From NCBI RefSeq assembly GCF_028453695.1, contig NC_135779.1, positions 6,894,831 to 6,958,830 on the forward strand: a DNA stretch of 64,000 bases, read 5' to 3'. Made by a program: the position numbers and the translations under genes. Positions 37,370-49,845 of the stretch are shown piece after piece. Below the pieces are notes generated by a model. That model was given only the letters and a program-made list of their open reading frames with translations. It was not told the DNA's origin and made no database searches. Position 1 is the stretch's first letter. Each line of letters starts with the position of its first letter. The stretch comes from Augochlora pura (Eukaryota > Arthropoda > Insecta > Hymenoptera > Halictidae).

Positions 37370-37590
37370 CCCCCTCTCTCTTTCTCTCTCTCCCTCTCTT
37401 TTTCTCTCATTCTCTCTCCTTCTTTCTTTACTTATCTATCTCACTCTCTTGCTCTCTCTTTCTCTCTTTAACAAATAAACATTTATTTATCTCACTCTCT
37501 TGCTCTCTCTTTCTCTCGTTATTTATCTCTCTCTCTCTCTCTCTCTTTTTATCTATCACTCTCTTGGTCTCTCTCTCTGTCTGTTCCATT
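37370..37590 (+). repeat. CT-rich tract
   Basis: Mixed CTCTCT and CTTTCTCT text. ATCTCACTCTCTTGCTCTCT occurs twice, 60 bp apart (37438 and 37498). Confidence 0.85.
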
Positions 37591-37822
37591 GTCGCCCCGT
37601 TGAAATAAACGACGACGAGGAGGACGACGGTAGGAGACGAGACGACGAATAAGAGGAGGCGGCGTAACGAGGCATCTCTTCCTGGTGCGAAAGGCTTTAA
37701 CGAAGGCACGCGTAAACGGGTGGAATGCGGGAGCTGGCGGCTCGCTGTCGTGCCGGTTGCCCCTTTGAAAAATCGCGGCGCGTTAATACGCGCCTCCGTC
37801 CCATCGGCGTTCTCCTCTCTCT

Positions 37823-37826
<4 letters not shown>

Positions 37827-37861
<35 letters not shown>
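37827..37861 (+). repeat. (TC)n microsatellite
   Basis: A TC tract of about 35 nt. Confidence 0.95.
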
Positions 37862-37862
<1 letters not shown>

Positions 37863-38859
37863 TCTCTCCTATAACCGACCGAGAGGCCCTCGGTGGAGTC
37901 CGCTCCAGAACACCTCGGCACCGTTAACTCCTAGGGTTGCGGAGCCGGTTATCGTGAGTTCACCGATTCCTCCGCCTTTGATACAATTCTTTTTCCTTTT
38001 ATTCTTAATTTGCTAATTAATGAATTAAAGGGCTGAGGAATTTCTTAGGATTTCTTAGAAAAAAGAAAAAGAAGAAAAATGCGAGCATTTCGGTTATGAC
38101 CTATGGGGCGTTGTAATCCCGAACGGAAGCCTGAATACCTCGCTCTGAACTCTGCTCCGCCATCAGCGGAGAGTCCTCGGCTTAATCTAGATCTATCTGG
38201 ATCCCGGGATCCGTAACCCGGTTTAACCGAGACCTATCCTATAGCCTAGATTCCTCTCTGAATTTTTCCGAGCGTTATCTCTGCCTCTGCTTGTCTCTCT
38301 ATCTCTTCCGCGGTTCGATCTTTGTGGAGCATCGATTCCATCTTTTCGGAGCATCGATTCCAACAGCTTCGCAGTTAGCGCTGGCTATTTTTTCGCGCGA
38401 TTTTCGCGGCGGAATTCCGAGGCGTTTTCTAGGCGGTCAGCGGTCGGGCGTCGTTAGCCGCGAGGTCTCCGGTAATTACGTAGAGAGCCAGAGAAGGAGG
38501 AGAGGCCCCTGCTAGCTTCCTATCCGAGCCTCGCCACCGGGAGAACTAGCCGCGAAACGCACCGGGACGACGACGTTACAATCGTCCCATTAGCCGGCGA
38601 TTCCAGCAATGTGGACGACGAACCGCGACGAACCGGCGACGAACCGCGACGAACGACCTTCTCAAGGTCTACGCCTGCGTGCTACCCCAGTTATAACCTA
38701 ACCGCAAGGGCCCCCGTGCGGGAGCACGAGGAGCTTTTTGCTAGGCCATCTGTCGCGAAGAGCTCTGTTCTCGCTTCTGAGGTGATGGGGAATGGTGGAT
38801 GGTCTTTGGGTCCAAGATGGCGGAGATGCGAAAATGGTATGGACTTTAGGGTCGAATTT

Positions 38860-39310
38860 TAGGATATAAATCTTAGGATATAAATTGTAGGATCTAAATT
38901 CGAAGGCCTAAATTCGAGGATCTAAATTTCAGGGTCTAAATTCAGGGACCTAAACTCCAGAACCTAAACTCCTGACCTAACCTCCAGAACCTAGGCTTGA
39001 GATCCTAAACTCCGCAACCTAAATTCCAAAACCAAAGCTCCTGACCTAACCTTCAGAATCTAAGCTTGAGATCCTAAACTCCAGACCTAACCTCCAGAAC
39101 CTCAGCTTGAGATTCTAACCTCCAAAACCTGAAGTCCAAGATATAATCCCCAGGACCTGAACTTAAGATCTATGATCGATCTATAAATTACAGGACCTAA
39201 ACTCAAAACCATGAACTTCAGTTCCTCATCTCTGAAACCTAACCTAGCATCTACAACTTCAACTTCAAGATCTAAACTCAAAGACCTAAACCCCATAACC
39301 TGAACCAACT
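38860..39310 (+). repeat. About 15-bp minisatellite (CTAAACTCCAGAACC type)
   Basis: Units such as AGGATCTAAATTC and ACCTAAACTCCAGA recur. A block TCCTGACCTAACCTTCAGAA is seen twice within 39 kb-scale variation (38970 and 39045). Confidence 0.85.
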
Positions 39311-40617
39311 TTTCCAGTCTCAGTATCATTAATTAATCTCTCGCGCTACAATTTCTTGTACAGCTAGGATTGCTCAGCAGTTCTTCGACATTAATAACTT
39401 CCTCGATAGAACAAGACAAGTTTAATTGCACGCACGTCTTCATTTATTTCCATACCTAGATCTAGATAGCAGACGGAATCAAATTCTGTTGCAACTTTGA
39501 TGCAATGAATAATATTCTTATCTATAATAGTAAGTAGATCATATATGAGATCTTCATCGAAAGATGAATGCACTCTGTGCTACAATGCAGTCGATTAAAT
39601 GACTTTGATATTATATAGAATTGTTGAACCTTGATGTACCTGAATAATTTAAGGAAAATTATCAGATTGTTCTTCAAAGTGCAATAATTATTTTGGAACT
39701 AGATCAAATGACTTTTATTCTATTTCAAGTTTATAATTTTTATTTTTTATTCTACTTTAGTTAATAAAAGGACCAATTGAGTAGACAGTAATAAATATAT
39801 ATTATAGCCAAAAAAAAAAAAATAAAATAAATTAATATTATACAAAATAAAATAAATATATATTATAGCTAATTTATATATTCGTATATGAATAGTCATT
39901 CTTCGAGCCGGTATACATAGCCCCGTCGCATCGAAAGGGTTAACGAACGTGGAGCAGCTTGTTCGCAGGATGTTTCCCGATCTGTTCGCCTCGTTAATAG
40001 CTAGTTCGTTTAAATTTCGGCTCGAATCGCACTGAAGAACCGCCGAGCAACGAGAGAGAAAGAGAGAGACAGAGAGAGTATATTGGATCGCGGCACGCAT
40101 ATAGCGTCCGATTTCGAGTCGTTTCATTTACGGGAACAGTTTTAAGTGCGATCGTTTCCTGCGGATGATTGCTCCCCGGAGCTTCGATCTCGCGTAGCTG
40201 CTCTTCTGCTCGCAGCACAGACACGAGCCCGCGATTATTATCCCGCGTTCTTGTTCCGATATTACCGATGGAATCCAGTCGCTCCCGTCCCGCCAGAAAA
40301 ATCGATAACAGGTTGAACGCCGTTCGATACGCCACCGATCGAACGATATTTCGATCTCGCGATCAGCGCGCAAGCGCGCGGTTTTCCGTTCGCGATACAT
40401 CGAGACACGGCGGTAGATCGCGGGATCATTTGCGGGATATCACGGTGTCGGTCTCAGTCGATTAGCCGCGCCGCGCTCGAACAATAGCTCTCGAGGAGGA
40501 AGAGGAAGCTCGCGTTACGAGTTTCACGGTAGCCGATTCTACGATATCGAAAGGCATCTCGTCTTCGCGGCGTTCGCTCAAACGGAGGCGCGTCTTCTTC
40601 CGCGAGAAGCGGAAGAA

Positions 40618-40880
40618 TCTCTATCTCGAGAAGTCTCGAGATAGAGAAGAAAATCTCGAGATAGAAAAGAAAATCTCGAGATAGAGTGGAGAGATCAAAA
40701 TGATAGAGAAGATCAAAATATAGCGAGAAGACATCGAGATAGAGAGAAAACACCGAGACAGAGAAAAGAGATTTGACATAGAGAGAGAGAGAGAGAGAGG
40801 GAATATCGATATAGAGAGAACATAGTCATAAAGAAAAAACATCGATGTACAGAGAAAAGATCGACATAGAGGTGGAAGAT
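40618..40880 (+). repeat. GATAGAGA-type repeat headed by a perfect 14-bp hairpin
   Basis: TCTCTATCTCGAGA (40618-40631) and its reverse complement (40634-40647) are separated by AG. They are followed by copies of AAAATCTCGAGATAGA and then looser ACATAGAGAGA units. Confidence 0.85.
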
Positions 40881-41216
40881 CAAGATCGCGGAAAATCGAT
40901 TCCTGTACGCGAAACGAATCTGCGATTTCAATCTCGGGCCGCGTGGTACAGTTAACGGCCTGTAGATCGTTCTTGACCAGAGAGAGCACCGAGTGACCTA
41001 TTTGCAGCCAGGTGACACGCGGCTTGATCGATGCCACCTTAGAGACACCTATTACCGCTGCTAATCAGCGAAGAAACCGGCTAATTCGCGAACGGCTGCT
41101 CCTTTCTTCGGGCACGGACAGTTACAAACTGCTCGCTGCGCGAGGAGACGCGACTTTCTTCTTTTTCCGAGAGGTTAGGGTTGGTCACGGAATACTCGCA
41201 CTCGATCTCGTTGATC

Positions 41217-41264
41217 TATTATTATTATCATTATTTAGTTTTATTTATCACTATTACCTAGTGT

Positions 41265-41300
<36 letters not shown>

Positions 41301-41301
41301 C
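41217..41301 (+). repeat. (ATT)n microsatellite
   Basis: Trinucleotide ATT runs at 41217-41240 and 41270-41301. Confidence 0.9.
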
Positions 41302-41537
41302 TCCAGTCTTCAGCTTTAAATTTTTTAATTCTCCTCGCCGTATATAATTAATTGCTACACTATTATCAGTTCCTTGCAAGCAATAAATAAACGGATAAAA
41401 TCTGCAATTTTAAGGGTCCTACCCTAACATAACGTAGAGCAAACCTAAGTCAAACGGTTAAAAGAACGCGACAAAGACGTCAAACTTTTGATCCTAAAAA
41501 ACACCATGCTTCCAGAGGATCCACAGCGATATTTTCA

Positions 41538-42037
41538 NNNNNNNNNNNNNNNNNNNNNNNNNNNNNNNNNNNNNNNNNNNNNNNNNNNNNNNNNNNNNNN
41601 NNNNNNNNNNNNNNNNNNNNNNNNNNNNNNNNNNNNNNNNNNNNNNNNNNNNNNNNNNNNNNNNNNNNNNNNNNNNNNNNNNNNNNNNNNNNNNNNNNNN
41701 NNNNNNNNNNNNNNNNNNNNNNNNNNNNNNNNNNNNNNNNNNNNNNNNNNNNNNNNNNNNNNNNNNNNNNNNNNNNNNNNNNNNNNNNNNNNNNNNNNNN
41801 NNNNNNNNNNNNNNNNNNNNNNNNNNNNNNNNNNNNNNNNNNNNNNNNNNNNNNNNNNNNNNNNNNNNNNNNNNNNNNNNNNNNNNNNNNNNNNNNNNNN
41901 NNNNNNNNNNNNNNNNNNNNNNNNNNNNNNNNNNNNNNNNNNNNNNNNNNNNNNNNNNNNNNNNNNNNNNNNNNNNNNNNNNNNNNNNNNNNNNNNNNNN
42001 NNNNNNNNNNNNNNNNNNNNNNNNNNNNNNNNNNNNN
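41538..42037. other. Assembly gap (500 N)
   Basis: This is a second run of exactly 500 N, likewise probably a scaffold placeholder. True distances across it are unknown. Confidence 0.99.
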
Positions 42038-42348
42038 TCGGATCCTAGAATTCCCGAGTCTATAATGACCGATGCGCCTCCGGGACCACCGCTGGATTAG
42101 AATTCCCCCGGGGAGGGGCCCCCGCGCGACCGGATGTTCGCGGCGCTGTGTAATGGCCGTTCCTAGGCTCGCGGGTAATTCATAAGACGACCGCTCGTAA
42201 CTAATCATCCGGCCCGCGCGAGCGCGAGAGTCCGACGAGGACACCGCGGCGAACGTAATCCAGCGATGGCTCCTTCTCTTCACCCACTCCCTTCTTCTCC
42301 GTAGAGACTCTGTGCGCGGCGATCGTCGTCCCCGCGCGTCTCTTGCAT

Positions 42349-42576
42349 TTAACCCGTTCGTCGCCGACGATTAGACACTAAAATCACCACACAATGAAAG
42401 CAATTTAATTAATTAAAAGAAAACTAAAAAGTTCGCATTTATTATAGGGGATGACATTAGAACTCTGAAGTCGAATTCAATTTTCTCGAATATGTATTGC
42501 GATAGAAATAAACTTTCAAAACTGGTCAGAAATTCGTGTCGCCCAGATATGGGCGACGCGGCGACGAACGGGTTAA
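42349..42576. mobile_element. piggyBac-like miniature element, 220 bp, with TTAA flanks and perfect terminal inverted repeats
   Basis: A left end TTAACCCGTTCGTCGCCG and its exact reverse complement at the right end (CGGCGACGAACGGGTTAA, ending 42576) bracket a 220-bp AT-rich core. Counting two flanking bases on each side, the inverted match is 20 bp (42347-42366 with 42559-42578). TTAA target duplication and CCC...GGG termini are the signature of the piggyBac superfamily. The core has no transposase frame, so the element would be non-autonomous (a MITE). The perfect repeats suggest it is fairly young. Confidence 0.66.
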
Positions 42577-43124
42577 ATTGTCATACAAATCGGTGTATTT
42601 TAAGCAATGCAACACTTCCTCCAAACATTGAATTCTCCTTTCTCGACGACAACAGTTTTTCTTTCCTTTTTAAACGAGAATTCTCTTTTCCCGACGTCGA
42701 ACGCGTTAACCTTTGCACTCGGACGCAGTTCAACCGCGAATCTAAAATAATGTTAAAAATACGACGGAACGCGAACCGGCGACGACCGGCCTCGGAAACG
42801 ACACACGAACTTGGCCGCGGGAAAATAACATCGTTCGCGGCTACGCGCGACCACGTCGTCCGCGCCCGGCAAATGATGGATTATCGATGCGAGTTGCTCC
42901 GTAATGAAGTTACGGTCCGAGAACAGAGATCAGTCTCTCGGAACCGTCTACGATCAGTTTACCTGTTGCTCGGCTCTGTTGGAATTATGTTTCACGCACG
43001 ATATAATTATTCCGTTCGAAGTTTTGCAAAGCTTTTGCGGGGAACTTTTTGTCAAGCGATTATGGCGGAGAATGTGGATTGTTTTTGAGAGACGTTTAAG
43101 TTAATTAAGACCATTCGTTCGGTC

Positions 43125-43410
43125 AAATAAGGTGAAATAAATTCAAATAAATTCAAATAAAGTGAAATAAATTGAAATCAATTGAAATAAAGTGAAATAA
43201 ATTCAAATAGATTCAAATAAAGTCAAATAAAATTCAAAATTCACTTAACTCGATTCAAATAAAATAAGATAAATTTAAATCAAGTCAAATAAATCTGAAC
43301 AGATTCAAATAAATTCAAGCAAATACGAATAAATTCAAGCAAATACAAATAAATTCAAGCAAACATAGATAAACTCGAACAAATAGAAATAAATTCAAAT
43401 TACTCTGAAT
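43125..43410 (+). repeat. 10-12 bp minisatellite (AAATAAATTCAA / AAATAAAGTGAA)
   Basis: About 25 units over 285 bp. Confidence 0.9.
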
Positions 43411-43883
43411 TACCCTCTAGACAGTCGACGCGAGGAAATTTCAAGCCTATCGTCGAGTCGATCGAACGGATCTCGGTGCATTTTTGAGATCGATTAACAC
43501 GCCGTTCGCATAGTATAATAATTGACGGGAGTCCTGCAGGGCAGAGAGGCCGTCGACCAGAAAATCCCTGCAAGCCGATATCGAGGTAAAGGACTTTCCC
43601 GCGGGCCGGCAAAAATTCGAACTGGAACGCGCGGCCCGGACCGTCGAGAAAAATGAGACCCCGCGCGCGATGAAATCGAAACCGTTCTCGGCGATCCGGT
43701 ATCCCCAGTCCACTTTCCCGACGAAACAACAACGCCCGCCGCCCGACGATCATCCACTTTCCTGCGGCGTTCGTCTCTCCTCTTCTTTTTTTTCTCCCTC
43801 TTCCAAGAGCCGACCGTGCTCCACTTTCCTCTCCGGTCCTCGCCGCTTTTTTTCGCCGCGAAAACGCCGCGATCCAAAAAGGC

Positions 43884-43906
43884 GGGGGGGGGGGGGGGGG
43901 GGGGGG
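43884..43906 (+). repeat. Poly-G run (23 nt)
   Basis: Twenty-three consecutive G, the longest homopolymer in the window. Confidence 0.93.
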
Positions 43907-45392
43907 AAACGTTCCTTCGGTCCTAATGCGAATTAAATTGCGCCGGAACCACTCGGTCCCTCGAAAACGAGCAGGCAGAGAAACCGAGTCTGTAATCCGA
44001 GGATCATTGATTAATCAATCGCGCAGACGTTGCCGCGCATCCCTCTCGTGGATTCCTCGACGAAATCGGCTTCGCGATGTGCTCGTTCGCGGGGATATCG
44101 CGGAATCGTGACCGTTCGCGGTCGTTTGTACCCTCCCCGACGGCGATTGCACGTTGTCAAGGTTTTTTTTCTCTTTTCTTTTGCTTTACCGTCGTCGGCC
44201 GGATGAAATCACCGCGCAATTAACATCCATAATCGTCAAACTGAATTACCGACGATATCCGCGTTGCGGTCGGGGAGCCGCGGAATCGAACGACGGGTTA
44301 GAGGGAAAACGACTGACTGGCTTGGAACCATTCGAAACCGCTCGCAGTGTAACGACCAGTCGGACTCGTAAAATAGAAATGCTGCTCTTGATTCACGACA
44401 CTTGATGCTTCGGTTTTTCAAGTCTAGGGGCGATATGTTATTTTATTGGCGGGGTTAGTCTTCGAAAAATCGTAACGCGGAACGACGAAATGAGCTGATT
44501 CATTTTCACGGTGATTCGAGCGCATCGAACGCCAAAAAACTCATCGCTGCCCAACTCAAAATTGAACGAACAAAATCGTCGAATGAAATCGTCGAATAAA
44601 ATCGTCGATTCACGTTCGACGAAATCCGCCAGGTCGAACACGGCTCTCGATCCGCGAGAAAACCACCGGTTCCCGAAGTCGTTCCCGCGTTCCCCTGTCC
44701 GGGGAAGAAGAAGAAGCGTTTTGCCCCGCAGCGGGCGCGCGCGAACCGAGGCGACTACGTAACAGCATTGTGGGCAGTTTAGTGTGCAATAAACCGGGCC
44801 CGGTCAGAAAATCCCCGTGTTGCGGAGACGATAGCCAGGCGGCGGTGCTTAAAACGGTACTTTAACGACCCCCGGGGGAGATCTCGATTCGTGGCAAAAT
44901 TCCGAAAAGCTCCGGCTCTTTTCTGTACGGATCGCAACGAGGAAGTCGGCCCGCGAAATTGCTACCAGGATTCGCATCGAGAGTCGAAAGGCGCAGAATG
45001 TGCGCTGCGTGAAGGAGGACCGATGGAGCAGTGTTTCGTGAAAACCTTCGAGCTGTTACTAATTTTTCTATAATAATTTATAAGGATCTCCAAGCCATTA
45101 CCAACTAATCCATAATAACTTATACCATCCAACGACTTATAATCGTTACCAAAAATCGCACTCAATTTCAGCCAACTCGGACCACAGAAAAAGAATAAAT
45201 ATCTCTAAAAACGTTGCAATATATAACCATCACTCTCGATATTAAAAATACAGCAAAATATCGTAACAAATCACAGCCGCGAACAAATACCTTAATTTAA
45301 AACATACAAGTAGCTCCGTATCACGTGTTGCCCGATGGCGTAATTAATTATTGGAACGAGACAGGTAGGAACGAGACAGAAACGAGACATAG

Positions 45393-45616
45393 GTCAACCT
45401 ATCGGGGGTATTAGACCGTCTGGGGCTCATTCTTGGACTTTGAGCGAGATTTCAACAACTTTCCCGTGGAGCAATTTGAACTCCAGGTAGCTTAAATTGA
45501 AGCTGAGAGTGTCTACTTTACGACCCCGGAAGGTACATTGCCGTAAAACAGCCCGGGATTTTTTTATGATTTTTTGAGTCAACCTATCGGGGGTATTAGG
45601 CCGTCTGGGGCTCATT
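45393..45616 (+). repeat. Fourth, diverged copy of the same family between two 39-bp direct repeats
   Basis: A core reading TAGCTTAAATTGAAGCTGAG and GTGTCTACTTT lies at 45489-45520. It is flanked by near-identical 39-bp direct repeats starting GTCAACCTATCGGGGG at 45393 and 45578 and ending TCTGGGGCTCATT. The direct repeats differ at about one base, so the duplication is recent, or they are the flanks of a composite element 185 bp apart. Confidence 0.55.
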
Positions 45617-48600
45617 TTTGTGGTGGACAGAAGAGAGGGAGAGGCCGAGAAGCGAAAGAGGAGAGATTACAATAGGCGGCGGGAGAGCGGTAAGAATCGG
45701 AGGCGAAGGCGGGAGAAGAGAGAGATAGAGAGGGAGAGTAAGAGAGAGAGAGGGCGTTGGTCGGCCGGGTCGTGCAGTTGTCGCATTCCCGGCGTTCGGT
45801 GCAAAGAGCGGCATGCGGCCGCGGACGGTGCAGGCGGTGCAGGTGCACGTGCGCATCACGATGCAGCCTCTCCTCTTCGGCCGTGGGGCCGGGTATGACC
45901 GGCGCGGTTACCGTGGGGCACTCTTCTGGCCCCGCAAAAACGTAATTTACGGTCGTACCGTGCACGCCGGACAGACAGAGAACGGGAACGACGGGAGGAG
46001 AGCGAAGAGAGAGAGAGAAAGATGCTCGGGGACCAAAAAGAGCCGGGGCGGCACCGCAAGGCTTCGAAATTCTACGCTGCATCGCCGAGGAGACGGTGAC
46101 GATGAGAGTACGGACAGACGCTCCGACAGGTAGCTGGTTGGATACGACACTGTTCATACGTGGCCTAACTATTCTTTTTTAATACTTTGTTGATTGGTTC
46201 ACTATAACTTTGTTGATTGGTCGGCTTTTCGATTAGGTAGCGTTCGATATTATTGTCAAATTGTCTTAAATTCCTCTGGATTTTGTAGCCTTCAATATTA
46301 TTATTATATAATGTCATTTATTATTATATAATTCGCGTAGCTTCCAATATTATTATATAATTTTGTTACATTTCCCTCGATATTGCCTCTAATATTAATT
46401 TATAATTTTGTTAGATACCTTTGGTGGTTAATAAAATGAATAAAATGAAGATGGAAGCTAGAATTTAAGATCGAGCTAAAATAAGTTACAGTATTATCCC
46501 AAAATTGTAATATATATGTATGTTACGGGCAATGTATGAAAATGAGCCAAAGCTCTTCAATGGAGCTAGCAGCCGAATTTTCCTGCGGAGCTAACAGCCG
46601 GCGCAGCGATCCGTCAGCGATCTAGCTGTTAGATCCTCGTTCGCGGAATCCTTCCAAGTTTCTCGAGGAACGGTCTCGGCGGTGGTAGGGGGAGGCAGGA
46701 CCGCAAGGATACTCGAAGAATCCTTGGCCGAGGGGGAGCAAAGAAACGAAGACGGGAGGAGAGAGAGGCCCGTCCCTTCGCGGTCGCGGCGCTGAACAGA
46801 GAAAAACAGAGGAAGAGGCGAGGCGAGAAAGAGAGAAACAACCAGAGAGAGAGAGAGAGAGAGAGAGACAAACCAAGATAGAAAGAGAGAAAAAGAGACA
46901 TAGAGAGACAGACAAGGGGGTGGGGAGAAGCAGAGAGAAGAATCGCGTCTCCTCCTCGGTTTCCAGGTGCGCGATTGCTTCTAATTGCCCGCGCGCTGGC
47001 CCCGAGGCCCTGCCAAAGTGAAATTGCTCCCGAGCCGAAGAGCGGTGCGGACGCCGGGCGACAACGAGTCGGCAGAAAAACGGGCACGGGGGGGAAGAGA
47101 GAACACCACCGGCTCCCAGGGTCGTGATCCGCTTCAGGAACCGACGCCGCCGATTCGAAGCGTTTTCACTAATTAACGTGCGGCTACGTCGCGAGGTTTT
47201 GCCCCGGCCGAGTTCTCGCTCGGGTTCAGCAATCGCTCGATTCTGCACTCTCTCTCTCTCTCTCTCTATCTCTTCGCGCTTCCACTTCCGGTATCCGGAT
47301 TGCAAATGGCCGAAGCAAACGGTTTCTGGCGAAACGAAATGACGATCCCGAGGAGGTTTAGGGAGGTCAGGTCTTAATTTCTTCTTCCACAGTTTTATCA
47401 TTATATAAATCTTTCTGAGAGCAATCTTTAGCGCAACTTCTCTAATCAAGCATACCATTGCAAAGAATTATTATAAAGAATCGTATAAGGTTCTTATATC
47501 AGTTCTTATAAAACAATCTGTACAAATTGGCCGAGTCCAAAGCTCAGCTACTAAAAGGAGATCCCCCCGTACAAAATTAAGTCATTTGATGACTGTGGAA
47601 GCTCTCGCGCTAATCGACGCCATAATTCCGTAATTCCATTACGATATCCTCGGCGTACGAGCCTCGAGAAGATAATCAATGCCACACACGCTTCGAAGTT
47701 TCCATTCAACCGAACAAGATACCGCAAAATTTTATGAAACTTTTTAGGTTTACGGTCCCCCGGTCGTATTAAGTACTCCTCCATAAACCGCGCGACGCTC
47801 GGCCACTGCGAAAGACGGAACACTCTCCGTGCGGGAATGGCCGAGGTGGCAATCAACGCGACATTTCATTCGGACTAATCGCGCGATCCACCGGGGGAAA
47901 GAGAGAGAGAGGTGGGTATCGAGCGAGGCGAACTTTCCGAGAGGATAAGAGGATCCCCTCGAGAGAGGCTCGAAGAGGATAACGAAGCACGGTAGGCGTT
48001 CCCGAAACTATCTCTCGCGACTCGGCTCGGAAAAAAAGGCCCGGTCCGCTCGCGGACGTCGTTGTAATTAATACGCGCAGATTGCGATAATCGTTCCGCC
48101 GCGGCGCAACGGATTGGTTCTCGCCGTGCCGAGCCGAGCCGAGCCGAGATGCATCGGGAGCGGCGACGGCTCGTTGCATTCGCTGCATTTGCATGCCGCC
48201 GCGCGGCCCGCGCGGTTTTTGCGCCGTGGTCCTCGCACGGTTATTGATGGCCGCGGCGCAGCGCCGTAGCGCGTTTCACCGTGGCGAATAAAGAGGGTAG
48301 GCGTTTCCCGCGCGAGTCGGTTTCGCCTCGAATCCCGCGCGCGCGGAACGATCCTCGCCGGGCCCGCGTCTTTTTCACTTTACGAGGCCTGTTGGTACGC
48401 CGTCCTATCTTCTTCGCCCGGCCCTTCGGCCCTCCCCTCCCCCCCTCGCCGGCGCTCGCGCGAGAGCTCGTTCAGCGAGCTCGTCGTCTTGTAAAAGTCA
48501 ATATTTATGAGGGTGCTAACCACCGTCATCGCTCATCCCGACTCGTTAACCAGCCTACGCCGGCGCAGCTTTGTGTTTACATCCGAAGGACAGGAGCACG

Positions 48601-48839
48601 TCCTCTTTATTGTCAGACCCTAAGAAAACACGTCCAGCATCCGGAGTAGCCGGCTACGTGTCTGCCCTTGATGGCGAGATCTCCTTATCAACAAGCTACC
48701 CTTTTTACGCTCGGTTTTTCAGCCAACCACCTACCTTCTGGATCCGAGGAAAAAGGTTGTGGTGCTGTGGAAAAAGCTACCCTGTTGCAGGGGGGTGAGT
48801 ATGTGGTCCGAGCTGCGCTGAGTCTCGAGACTGATTCTT

Positions 48840-49245
48840 TATCTATCTAGGTCTTTATTTATCCACCTAGGTATTTATCTATTTATTTATCTATACGGCT
48901 ATTTATCCATCCATCTACCCATTTAGCTATCCATTTATCTATCCATTTATCTATCCATCTATCTATCTATTTATCCAGTTATCCATCTATTCATCTATCT
49001 ATCTATTTATCCATTTATCTATCCATCTATCTATCTATTTATCCATTTATCCATCTATCCATCAATCTATCTATTTATCCATTTATCCATCTAGCCATCA
49101 ATCCATCTATCTATTAACGTATCTATCCATCAATCCACCTATCCACCTATCTATCCACCTATTCACCTATCTCTCCATCTATCTATTTATTTATCCACCT
49201 ATTTATTTATTTATTTATTTATTTATCTATTTATCTATCGATCGA
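48840..49245 (+). repeat. (TATC)n / (ATCC)n tetranucleotide array
   Basis: About 400 bp of CTATCTATTTATCCAT-type text ending in TTTATTTATTTAT. Confidence 0.95.
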
Positions 49246-49845
49246 TCTCTCTTGAGCGATAAGGATCCCAGAGACAGAAGAGCGTCTCTCGAAGGACGCG
49301 CTCCGGCATCGAGGTCCCCCCCCGTTCATCGGAGCATCAGCGATTCCCTTTCGAAAAGGTTACGGATACCGTAACCGCGCGCGCGGTTGGCGTAATTGCG
49401 ACACCGCGGGGCCCGCGAGAGAAAGGTGCAACGTGTTCGCGGAAGCAACAGGTGCCTGCTCTGGCCTGTGCTCTTCAGCTACAACCGGCCTAGGTCCGAG
49501 TGCCGCCATCTCGCCACGCTGACGATCGTTCCGACGCTGCGGGTAGCACGCGCGGGCTGTCGATAAGAAGAGACCTACCATCCGCGATTAACGAACAACG
49601 AGATCTCTTTATTGGGACAATCGAAGCGTTGATTATGGAAGGGTGGTTTGTGAAGAGTTAAGGGTTCTTTGATTTATGGGTCGATGATTTTTAGAGACCG
49701 TTTGGTGGTTATTTCTTGACAGGGTTTAACCCCTTGCACTGCGATGCCTTTAGTTGCTCGAGAGTTAATTTTGGGGGTGTCTTATTTTTTGACGAACAAG
49801 ATTATCAATTTAAAAATTGCGAAAAGGTTGATAGCAATCACTCAC

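Larger units (their letters stand above)
42580..49840. other. Block downstream of the RhoGEF-like exons, expected continuation not found
   Basis: The donor at 49845 should splice to an exon encoding the rest of the Dbl-homology domain. I examined minus-strand frames at 49360-49581, 47551-47856 and 45612-46157. None continues the domain in phase 0 with convincing splice sites, so a long intron is the simplest reading. Confidence 0.4.

Noticed and set aside
42492..43088. 198-codon plus frame
   Set aside because: It starts inside the miniature element at 42.35-42.58 kb and crosses another TTAACC-type end at 42.7 kb, so it spans unrelated pieces.
45612..46157. 181-codon minus frame with a Cys-containing stretch, plus an overlapping frame rich in CTCT
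   Set aside because: Frames on both strands are open here because the DNA is GC-rich. No acceptor precedes the best segment and no domain could be named.
49360..49581. Acceptor-like CTTATCGACAG and frame as the next RhoGEF exon
   Set aside because: In the required phase 0 the frame meets a stop after about 25 codons without a good donor, and the residues do not continue a Dbl-homology domain.
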